This document shows, in pieces, positions 49,806-57,728 of a stretch of 64,000 nt of DNA. Position 1 is the stretch's first letter. Each line of letters opens with the position of its first letter. Source of the stretch: JAYZDP01 sp036337765 (GTDB taxonomy: Bacteria; Acidobacteriota; Thermoanaerobaculia; Multivoradales; Multivoraceae); NCBI GenBank assembly GCA_036337765.1, contig JAYZDP010000139.1, forward strand, positions 17,089 through 81,088, written 5' to 3'. The notes below the pieces were generated by a model, which saw only the letters and a list, made by a program, of their open reading frames with translations, did not search any database and was not told the DNA's origin. The translations under genes were made by a program, and so were the position numbers.

Positions 49806-52196
49806 GTGCCGCGCGCCCCACGAGCCCCGGGCGACGCCTCGGTCGGCGACTATCTAGACTCGCTCGCCGACCTCCACGAGCGCCTCGACGAGGGCATGTC
49901 GTGGAGCGGCTCCGAGCGCAACTGCGCCTATCTGAATCCGGGCCGTCCGGACGCCTCGCGCTTCGCCAATGTCTCTGCCGTCAGCGGGCTGGACTTCGAC
50001 GACGACGCGCGCGGCCTCGCCGCCTTCGATTGGGACCACGATGGCGATGTCGACCTCGCCCTGTCGAACCGCACGGCGCCGCGGCTGCGCCTGATGCGCA
50101 ACACCCATCCGAACGCGACGGCATCGATCGTGGTGGAAGTCGCCGGCGACGGCACGCGCACCAACCGTGACGGAGTCGGCACCCGCATCGCGCTTGACAC
50201 CGACCAGGGGACCATGGTGCGCAGTGTCCGTGCCGGCGACGGCTTCCTCTCGCAGTCGTCGAAGGCGGTCCATTTCGGCCTCGGCTCGGCGACGCCGCGC
50301 GGAGAGCTGACGGTCACCTGGCCAGGCGGCGGCACGGAGACCTTCCCCGTTCCCCGACCCGGCAGCCGCGTCCGCCTGGTTCAAGGCTCGGGCCTTGCAC
50401 GTGAGGTCGCAGCCCGCGACCTCACCGCCGATCTCCTGTCATCGTCGCAGCGCCCCGACGCACCCACCACCGGGGAACGGATCGTTCTGCCAACGCGGCC
50501 TCCCGCTCCCTCGCTGACCATCGAGGCGTACGCGGAGGGAGAGGTCCGACCCGTCGAGATCACCGCCAAGCCAACCCTCATCAATTTCTGGGCGAGCTGG
50601 TGCATCCCCTGCCGCGGCGAGCTCGAAGATCTCGCCGACAGCGCTGCGAGCCTCGAGAGCGCGGGCCTGGAGATCGTCGCTCTGGCGACCGACGGCCTGG
50701 GCGAGGATCCCCCGACCACGGCAGCCGACGCCGAGGCGTTCATGGCGCGCATCGATTTCCCGTTCACCCACGGCCGTGCCACGGCAGAGACTCTGGACAA
50801 GATCGAGATCGTCAAGCGCTATCTCTTCGACCGACGGTTCCCACTGTCGCTGCCCTTCTCGCTCCTAGTCGACGCGCAGGGCAATGCTGCGGCCCTGTAC
50901 CGTGGCGGCCTCGAGAGCGCCGATCTGATCGCCGACCTCGACCACATGTTGCCGGCCACCGCCGTGGAGCGACGCGACATGTCGGTGCCCTTCTCCGGCA
51001 GGTGGTTCGCGGAACCCCGGCAACGAGCCGCCGTCGGTCGCTACGCGCGATGGTTCGAGGACGACTATCCCGACGAGTCGCTGGCACTGCTCGAGCGCGC
51101 CGTCGAGCAGGCGTCCGAGCGGCTGGACAGCGCTCACGAGAGCTTCGAGAAGGTCGACGCCCGCAACGAGCTCTTTGCCGCGTACAAAGACCTGGCCCGG
51201 ATCGAGCACGAGCTCGACCGCCATGAGCCGGCCGCGCGCCACTACCGGGCGGCGCTCGAGCTCGAGCCACGAGATCCAGCGGCCCGCACGGCGCTTCTCG
51301 GCGTGCTGCGTTCCATCGGCGAGCACGGCGAGCTCGAGACCCTGCTCACTCGTTGGCTGCGGGAGGACTCCGGCAACGTCGAGCTACATGTGCGACTCGC
51401 GGAGCTGCTGGAGGACAACAATGACCTAGCGGGCGCGACGCGTGAGCTCGGCCGAGCCGTCGCGCTCCGACCCCAAGACGCGGATCTTCACTTCCTCCTG
51501 GGTCGAACGTTGGCACGGCAGAGCTCGATGCCCGCCGCCCTGGAGCAGTTCGAGGCCACCGTCGCTCTTGCCCCGGGCGACGCGGAGGCGCACTTCTTCG
51601 CCGGCGTCGTCGCGGCCGGGATGGGGCGCGGCGAGAAGGCGCTGGATCACCTCGGCAGAACTCTCGTGCTCGACCCCGGCCATCGCAACGCTCGGTTCGA
51701 GAGCGCCAGGGTGCTGACGGGGACCGGACGCGTCGAGGCCGCGATACCGCTGTATCAGGCGATCGTCGGTGAGGACCCCGAGGACGCCGCGGCGCACAGC
51801 GGGCTCGGGCTTGCGCTCGTGCAAGCGGGACGCCACGAGGAGGGTGGCGTGCACGTGCGCCGGGCCTACACCCTGGACCCGCAGTTCCTCGGCACGGGTA
51901 ACAGCGCGGCCTGGATCATGGCCACCCATCCGGACGCGCGCTACCGCAACGGAGCGCAGGCATTGCTGATCGCCGAGGAGCTCAACGCCAGAACCGAGAA
52001 CCGGGAGCCCGCGCTGCTCGAGACCCTGGCCGCCGCCCAGGCCGAGGCGGGAGCCTTCGACGACGCCGTAGCAACCGTAGAGCGAGCGATCGAGCTGGTC
52101 GGTTCCTCCGGCCAGACGCGCGCGGCGCAGCAGCTCGCCTCCCGGCTCCAGCTCTACCGCAGCCGGCGCCCGTTCCGCGACCCAGGGCTGGGTTAG
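49806..52196 (+). CDS. ASPIC/UnbV-thioredoxin (TlpA-like)-TPR protein, C-terminal half
   Basis: From a GTG at 49806 this frame encodes 796 residues that continue the protein above. First come a last FG-GAP blade ('FDWDHDGDVDLAL') and an ASPIC/UnbV domain ('LTVTWPGGGTETFPV', about 60-190). A TlpA-like redoxin follows at about 240-390, with the active site W-C-I-P-C at residues 265-269 ('LINFWASWCIPCRGEL'). Five to seven TPR units fill about residues 420-780. The redoxin suggests thiol-disulfide exchange on extracytoplasmic partners. No Shine-Dalgarno supports independent initiation at the GTG, so if this part is made, it is probably by readthrough or from an uninterrupted allele. Confidence 0.83.
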   Translation: MPRAPRAPGDASVGDYLDSLADLHERLDEGMSWSGSERNCAYLNPGRPDASRFANVSAVSGLDFDDDARGLAAFDWDHDGDVDLALSNRTAPRLRLMRNTHPNATASIVVEVAGDGTRTNRDGVGTRIALDTDQGTMVRSVRAGDGFLSQSSKAVHFGLGSATPRGELTVTWPGGGTETFPVPRPGSRVRLVQGSGLAREVAARDLTADLLSSSQRPDAPTTGERIVLPTRPPAPSLTIEAYAEGEVRPVEITAKPTLINFWASWCIPCRGELEDLADSAASLESAGLEIVALATDGLGEDPPTTAADAEAFMARIDFPFTHGRATAETLDKIEIVKRYLFDRRFPLSLPFSLLVDAQGNAAALYRGGLESADLIADLDHMLPATAVERRDMSVPFSGRWFAEPRQRAAVGRYARWFEDDYPDESLALLERAVEQASERLDSAHESFEKVDARNELFAAYKDLARIEHELDRHEPAARHYRAALELEPRDPAARTALLGVLRSIGEHGELETLLTRWLREDSGNVELHVRLAELLEDNNDLAGATRELGRAVALRPQDADLHFLLGRTLARQSSMPAALEQFEATVALAPGDAEAHFFAGVVAAGMGRGEKALDHLGRTLVLDPGHRNARFESARVLTGTGRVEAAIPLYQAIVGEDPEDAAAHSGLGLALVQAGRHEEGGVHVRRAYTLDPQFLGTGNSAAWIMATHPDARYRNGAQALLIAEELNARTENREPALLETLAAAQAEAGAFDDAVATVERAIELVGSSGQTRAAQQLASRLQLYRSRRPFRDPGLG

Positions 52197-52217
52197 GCCC
52201 CCCTACGCCTCAACCCT

Positions 52218-53558
52218 CTACCTGGCTCTGCGGTAGCGATCAAGCTGCTGGCGATACTCACGCAGCTCGTGGGGCGGCGCGCCGGTCTCCTGGATGACCG
52301 TGAGGGCCTGTGCCATGCGCTGCGCGGCCTCGGGATAGCGACCGACGTCGGCGAAGGCGGCAGCGAGATCGACGAACAGCTGCGCCATGACCGGCGCCAT
52401 CAAGGACTCACGGTTGCGCATTGCGTAGGCATGGTCGAGGTGGCCGATCATCAAATCGATCTCGTTGCGCTGCGCCGCACCCATCGCCGACAGCACGAGC
52501 ATGTGGAGGTTGTCGGGATCCTCCTCCAGGACCTCGGCGGCGATCGGCTCGGCCTCGTCGAAGCGCTCGAGCTTAAAGAGCGCCGACGCCAGCACCGGCT
52601 TCGCGACCGCCAGGTCCGGATCGGCGGCCAGGGCCTTCTGCACCGCGTGCAGGGCCTTGGCGGCGTCCCCCGTCCGATCGTAGAGGCCGGCGGCGAGAAA
52701 CCAGGCCTGTGCGTGATCGGGTGAGAAGTCGAGCACCGCCTCGACCTCGGCCCGCGCGCGCGACAGGTCGCCGACGTCGGCGTAGGTCCGGCTACGACGA
52801 AGATAGCTGGTCGAGTCCACGGCGAGAGCTTCGACGCCGGCCCGAATCGAGTCCTTGTGGGGGAGCGTACGTGGCAGCGATCGCGCCTCCTGCGCCTTCT
52901 GTCTGGCGGCTTCACGATCTCCCGTCAGAGCGTAGGCACGCGCCAGGGTCGCCACGGTCGCCTGAATGCCTGCGTCGATCCGATAGGCCTGCTCGAGGTG
53001 TCGCACAGCCTCTTCGACCCTGCCTGCGGCGAGGGCCAGGCGCCCGAGTCCGAGCGGGCCGAGGGGGTCGGTCGGATCGAGATCGGAAGCGCTGCGGTAC
53101 TGGACCTCGGCGTCGGCATCGCGGCCGACTACCTCGAGAGCCTGTGCGTAGCGGATGCGGCTCGGGGCGTAGGCGGAGTCGAGCGCGGTCGCTCGCTCGT
53201 ACCAACCCAGTGCCTCCTCCGGGCCCGAGTACTCGAGCAGGGTTGCGAGCAGGTAGGGCCAGCGCACGTCGCGATCGTCGAGTGCGAACGCTTCGCGATA
53301 GGCCGCGGCGGCCTCCGTCGGAAGGTGGTGGGCATCGAGAATCATCCCGTAGCGACCCCAGGAATCGGCATCGCCCGTGGCGTCGGCAACAGCCTGACGC
53401 GCCGCGCCGATCGCCTCCTCGACCCTCGCCTCCACGCCCTCGAGATCGGGGCTAGGGATCTCGGCGGTGCTCGCGACGCCGGCGCACAAGAAGACTGCCG
53501 CGACACCGGCCCAACCGGATGGGACCCGATAGACTCCAACCTCCCTCAACGCCCCCAT
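52218..53558 (-). CDS. Exported TPR-repeat protein
   Basis: About 446 residues. A hydrophobic signal ('GWAGVAAVFLCAGVASTAEIP') precedes a solenoid of about ten tetratricopeptide repeats, each with the W/Y-G/A-F/Y-A-P pattern ('DADSWGRYGMILDAHHLPTEAAAAYREAFALDD', 'EEALGWYERATALDSAYAPSRIRYAQALEVVG'). It probably scaffolds a periplasmic complex. The chosen ATG at 53558 shares the CATG palindrome with the divergent CoA-transferase start; upstream in-frame ATGs at 53576 and 53600 are possible. It is convergent with the thioredoxin-TPR frame. Confidence 0.83.
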   Translation of the reverse strand: MGALREVGVYRVPSGWAGVAAVFLCAGVASTAEIPSPDLEGVEARVEEAIGAARQAVADATGDADSWGRYGMILDAHHLPTEAAAAYREAFALDDRDVRWPYLLATLLEYSGPEEALGWYERATALDSAYAPSRIRYAQALEVVGRDADAEVQYRSASDLDPTDPLGPLGLGRLALAAGRVEEAVRHLEQAYRIDAGIQATVATLARAYALTGDREAARQKAQEARSLPRTLPHKDSIRAGVEALAVDSTSYLRRSRTYADVGDLSRARAEVEAVLDFSPDHAQAWFLAAGLYDRTGDAAKALHAVQKALAADPDLAVAKPVLASALFKLERFDEAEPIAAEVLEEDPDNLHMLVLSAMGAAQRNEIDLMIGHLDHAYAMRNRESLMAPVMAQLFVDLAAAFADVGRYPEAAQRMAQALTVIQETGAPPHELREYRQQLDRYRRAR

Positions 53559-55995
53559 GAGCGTCTTCGAAGGCATCCGTCTAGTCGATCTCAGCGGCAC
53601 AGTTGCGACGTCCTACTGCGGCAAGCTCTTCGCGAGCTTCGGGGCAGACGTTATCAACGTGGAGCCGCCGGGCACGGGCAATCCGACCCGATCGTTGCCA
53701 CCGTTCGGCGACGCTGCCGACCCCCCGGAGTCAAGCGCCCTCGCAGGCTGGCTCGATGCCGGCAAACGCTCCGTCGTCGCCGATCTGGGAAGCGATGAAG
53801 GGCGCGAGCACGCTCGTGCCCTGATCGCGGGGGCGCAGATCGTCATCGAGGGCCACCGGCCAGGAGCTCTCGCCGCCAGGGGGATCGACCCCGAGAGCCT
53901 CGACTCCAGCCTGTCGGCGCCGATCGTGGCCTCGATCAGCTGGTTCGGCCAGACCGGACCCTGGGCGCAGTTCGAGGCCACCGACGCCACCATCCACGCC
54001 CTGATCGGTCAGGTACGCGGCTTCGGACCTCGAGAGGGTCCGCCGCTGGCTCCTGCCGGTTACGAAGTGCAGACCATCGGCGGACTGACCGCGTTTGTGG
54101 CGATCGTCGGACAGCTCATCGGACTCGAGCGCGGCTCGATCTCCCGGCCAGGCCATCTCGACATCAGCCTCTACGAGGCCGCCCTGTGCCTGGTCGAGGT
54201 TGGTGCGGTCGCATCGCACAACATCGACGAGCCGCCGAAGCCGCGCCTCGGCCTGAACCGTTACTGGCCTACCTTTCCGGCCGGTATCTACGCCTGCCGG
54301 GATGGTTGGGTGGGCATCACCGCCCTTCTTCCGACTCAGTGGCGTAGTTTCTGCGAGTTGATCGGAGCGCCAGAGATCGCCGACGAAGCGCGCTTCGCGC
54401 TCCACGCCGATCGGCACGAGGCCGCCGACGAGCTCGACGCGATCTTCACCGAGAAGCTCGCTGCTCGAGACGCCGAGTACTGGTTCCACGAGGGGCAGAA
54501 ACGCCGCATTCCGCTGGCAATGGTGCCGACCATGGCCGACCTGCTCGAGTGCGAGCAGTTCGTCGAGCGCGGTGCTTTCGGCGAGATCCACCATTCCGAG
54601 CTCGGCGCGTACCGCGCGCCCGGCGTTGGGTTCCGCCACCAGCTGACGCCGGCCATCGCGGATGGGCGGGCGCCGCGGCTCGGTGAGCACAACCTCGAGG
54701 TGGCGGCATCGGATCACCGCCCACCTGACAGCTCGAACAGCAACCGTCAGGACGAGGGCGGGAAGGCCCGAAGACCGCTCCACGGTCTGCGGGTCGTCGA
54801 CCTGTCGATGGGCTGGGCCGGGCCGCTTGCGGCGCGGCACTTGGCCGACCTCGGGGCCGAGGTGGTCAAGGTCGAGTCGTGCAGCCACTTCGACTGGTGG
54901 CGTGGCTGGGAAGTGACCGAGGAAGTGCTTGCCGACAACGGCCTCGAGAAGTCCTGGGCGTACCACAGCGTCAACCGCAACAAGCTCGACGTCACGCTCG
55001 AGCTCACCAATGACACGGCCACCGATCTGCTCAAGCGCCTGGTCGCGACCGCGGATGCCGTGGTTGAGAACTTCGCCGGCACGGTTTTGCCCAAGCTCGG
55101 CATCGGCTACGAAGTCCTTCGCCGGCACAACGAGAAGATCGTCATGCTGTCGATGCCGCCCTTCGGCGCCAGCGGCGACTGGCGCGGCTACCGAGCCTAC
55201 GGCTCGACCGTCGAGCAAGCGTCGGGCCTACCTCACCTGCAGGGCTATGGCGATTGGCCACCGATCATGCAGCACGTGGCACTGGGTGACCCGATCGCAG
55301 GGCTCAACGGCGCCGCCGCCGCGGTCGTCGGCCTGTTCCATCAGCAGCGCACCGGCGTCGGGCAGCTCGTCGATCTGTCGCACGTCGAATGCCTCTTTCC
55401 GTTCGCCGCGAGCGGTCTAGTCGCGGAGAGCCTCGGCAGCACGCTCCCCAGAAGGCACGGACACCGCCACCCTCACTACGCGCCGCACGGCGTCTACCGC
55501 TGCGCCGGAGAGGACCGCTGGCTCGTCGTCAGTGTCACGAGCGGCGAAGTGTGGCGGGCCTTGGCAGGCTGCGTGCCGGGGCTCGACGATCCGGCACTCG
55601 ACAACATCGACGAGCGACGGCGACGCCACGACGAGATCGATGGCGCCGTTTCCCACTGGGCCATGGACCGCGTCGACACCGAGCTAGTCGAGGAGCTGCT
55701 GGCCGCGGGGGTCGCGGCGGCGACGGTGCGCCACTCCAGCGCGCTGTTGACCGACCCGCAGCTCACGGCGCGCGAGTTCTGGCAGTGGGCCGAGGGAGAA
55801 GTCGTCGGCCGCCAGCCCAACCCCTCCGCCCCCTACCGCATTGACGGTCGCTACCCTGAGGTGCGCTGGCAGGCCCCGACGCTGGGCGGTCACAACCGCG
55901 AAGTCCTACACGGAATGCTCGGCCTCTCGGACGATGAGCTGGCCCGACTGGCGAGCGACGGCATCATCGGCACCCGTCCGACAGCCAAGAGTTAG
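53557..55995 (+). CDS. Fused tandem CaiB/BaiF CoA-transferase
   Basis: An 812-residue protein made of two family III CoA-transferase units. Unit 1 (about 1-385) begins 'EGIRLVDLSGTVATSYCGKLFASFGADVINVEPP'. Unit 2 (about 407-805) begins 'LHGLRVVDLSMGWAGPLAARHLADLGAEVVKVES' and has 'NRNKLDVTLELTNDTATDLLKRLVATADAVVENFAG'. Both retain most of the fold, so the protein may act as an intramolecular pseudo-dimer, as the family is normally an interlocked dimer. The candidate catalytic Asp is less clear in unit 1 than in unit 2. It is the only clearly cytoplasmic enzyme inside the exported-protein island. Confidence 0.87.
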   Translation: MSVFEGIRLVDLSGTVATSYCGKLFASFGADVINVEPPGTGNPTRSLPPFGDAADPPESSALAGWLDAGKRSVVADLGSDEGREHARALIAGAQIVIEGHRPGALAARGIDPESLDSSLSAPIVASISWFGQTGPWAQFEATDATIHALIGQVRGFGPREGPPLAPAGYEVQTIGGLTAFVAIVGQLIGLERGSISRPGHLDISLYEAALCLVEVGAVASHNIDEPPKPRLGLNRYWPTFPAGIYACRDGWVGITALLPTQWRSFCELIGAPEIADEARFALHADRHEAADELDAIFTEKLAARDAEYWFHEGQKRRIPLAMVPTMADLLECEQFVERGAFGEIHHSELGAYRAPGVGFRHQLTPAIADGRAPRLGEHNLEVAASDHRPPDSSNSNRQDEGGKARRPLHGLRVVDLSMGWAGPLAARHLADLGAEVVKVESCSHFDWWRGWEVTEEVLADNGLEKSWAYHSVNRNKLDVTLELTNDTATDLLKRLVATADAVVENFAGTVLPKLGIGYEVLRRHNEKIVMLSMPPFGASGDWRGYRAYGSTVEQASGLPHLQGYGDWPPIMQHVALGDPIAGLNGAAAAVVGLFHQQRTGVGQLVDLSHVECLFPFAASGLVAESLGSTLPRRHGHRHPHYAPHGVYRCAGEDRWLVVSVTSGEVWRALAGCVPGLDDPALDNIDERRRRHDEIDGAVSHWAMDRVDTELVEELLAAGVAAATVRHSSALLTDPQLTAREFWQWAEGEVVGRQPNPSAPYRIDGRYPEVRWQAPTLGGHNREVLHGMLGLSDDELARLASDGIIGTRPTAKS

Positions 55996-57728
55996 GGTAG
56001 ATCGCTCGTTCCGGTGCCTCGGGCGAGCGTCACGGTTTGGCGGGCCGCGGCCCCGGGGAAGCTCTCACGAGTACCGTCGGGCCAGCGCACCTCGAAACGG
56101 TCGACCTTCTCGGCTGCGGCGAGGCCGAACCAGACACTGAGCGGGCTCGAGGTCAGGTAACCGCCAGAGGCCTGCACGAGGCGCAGCAGCCGCAGCTCAC
56201 CGACATGCGCGACTACCTGAGCTCCAGGCGAGCCACCGTGCTCGAGGTCGTCGAGCACGACCTCGATCCACCCTGAGGAGTTCCCACCGTCGTTTCGCCA
56301 CAGGCGGGCGCGGCCCTCGATCTGCGTCGTCAGAAGATCCAGGTCGCCGTCGCGGTCCAAGTCAGCAGCCACCAGCCCACGGCTGACCTCGACAGATTCC
56401 CCCCAGGCACCGGTCTCGCCAGTCACGTCGAGGAATCGGCCGCCGCCTACGTTCTCCAGCAGGCTGTTGGGCTCGGCATACAGGTGGAGACTCGTCGCCG
56501 GGTGCGCCAGTGTCGTGGGGCGCTGCTTCACCGCACCGTTGACGACCACCAGGTCGAGATCGCCGTCGTTATCGAGATCTGCGAGCGCGTCACCGAAGCC
56601 GGTATAGGGAATGCTCGCCACGCCGAGGCCGCTGGTGCCGGTGGCGTCCTCGAAGCCGGCATCATTGCGATTCTCGTAGAAGGTGTTGGTCTCCTCGATG
56701 AGATGGCTGACGAAGACGTCTGCGTCCGCATCGCCGTCTAGGTCGCCAATAACCACTCCCATGCCGCCCTCGGCCACGCCGTAGCGGTTGAACGCCAACC
56801 CCACGAGCAGCGCGTCTTCGACGAAACGGCCGTCCCCCTGGTTGGTCCACAGGTGGTTGGGGTCGGCGTCGTTGGCGACGTAGAGATCCAGCTGGCCATC
56901 GGCGTCGAAGTCGTGACACAACACTCCCAGTCCGGCATCGGCCAGGGTCGCGATACCTGAGCTACGTGAGCGGTCTTCGAAGCGGCCGTCGCCCCGGTTG
57001 CGGTAGAGCCGATCGGAGAGGCCTTCGAAACGCACCGGGCCGCAGTAGTCGACACGGCCGCCTTCGACCCGGCACTCGGTACCGGGGTCGTAGTCGACAT
57101 AGCGGGCAACGAACAGGTCGAGCAGCCCGTCGCCGTCGACATCGCAGAACACGGCCGAGGTAGACCATCCCTCGTCACCGACGCGGGCACGGTCGGTAAT
57201 GTCTCGAAAGTGACCGGAGCCATCGTTGAGGTAGAGAGAGTCGCGACCCCAGTTCGAGACGAAGAGATCGGTATCGCCATCGTTGTCGATGTCACCCGCG
57301 GCGGCTCCCATGCCATAGCGATCGTCGCCGAGGCCCGAGTCAGTGGTTGCGTCGACGAAGCTGCCATCGGTCTGTTGGAGAAAGAGCGCGTTCGCGGCGC
57401 CCGCCGGGCCCCGATCCGCGGGGAAGCGCTCGCCGCCGTTGATCAGAAAGACGTCGAGATCGCCGTCGCCCTCGGCATCGAAGACCGCGGCGCCGCTCCC
57501 CATGATCGCCGGCATCGGTGTCTCGAGCCCGGCGCCCGCGTAGTGGCGGAACTCGAGCCCGGACTCGGCCGAGATCTCGACCCACGAGACCCGGCTGGCG
57601 AGCTCTCCGACAGAACCCGCGGCGCGGTCGCCGCGGCCACTGGTCCCCGGGCCGGCGTCATCAACGCAGGCGGCCGCTGCGGCCACCAGCAGCACGACCG
57701 CGGCTGACCGCCCGTTGTCAGCTCCCAT
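55992..57728 (-). CDS. CRTAC1-type FG-GAP/ASPIC-UnbV lipoprotein
   Basis: A 578-residue paralogue of the protein at 44007. A lipoprotein signal (Cys21 after 'VAAAAA') is followed by about seven FG-GAP/VCBS blades ('FDAEGDGDLDVFLIN', 'GDIDNDGDTDLFVSNWG', 'HDFDADGQLDLYVAND', 'ADLDNDGDLDLVVVNG') and an ASPIC/UnbV domain ('FEVRWPDGTRESFPG'). The Cys219...Cys229 pair has the same spacing and 'DYC-P' context as its paralogue, suggesting a conserved disulfide. The gene overlaps the upstream propeller gene by 11 bp and the convergent CoA-transferase by 4 bp. Confidence 0.88.
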   Translation of the reverse strand: MGADNGRSAAVVLLVAAAAACVDDAGPGTSGRGDRAAGSVGELASRVSWVEISAESGLEFRHYAGAGLETPMPAIMGSGAAVFDAEGDGDLDVFLINGGERFPADRGPAGAANALFLQQTDGSFVDATTDSGLGDDRYGMGAAAGDIDNDGDTDLFVSNWGRDSLYLNDGSGHFRDITDRARVGDEGWSTSAVFCDVDGDGLLDLFVARYVDYDPGTECRVEGGRVDYCGPVRFEGLSDRLYRNRGDGRFEDRSRSSGIATLADAGLGVLCHDFDADGQLDLYVANDADPNHLWTNQGDGRFVEDALLVGLAFNRYGVAEGGMGVVIGDLDGDADADVFVSHLIEETNTFYENRNDAGFEDATGTSGLGVASIPYTGFGDALADLDNDGDLDLVVVNGAVKQRPTTLAHPATSLHLYAEPNSLLENVGGGRFLDVTGETGAWGESVEVSRGLVAADLDRDGDLDLLTTQIEGRARLWRNDGGNSSGWIEVVLDDLEHGGSPGAQVVAHVGELRLLRLVQASGGYLTSSPLSVWFGLAAAEKVDRFEVRWPDGTRESFPGAAARQTVTLARGTGTSDLP

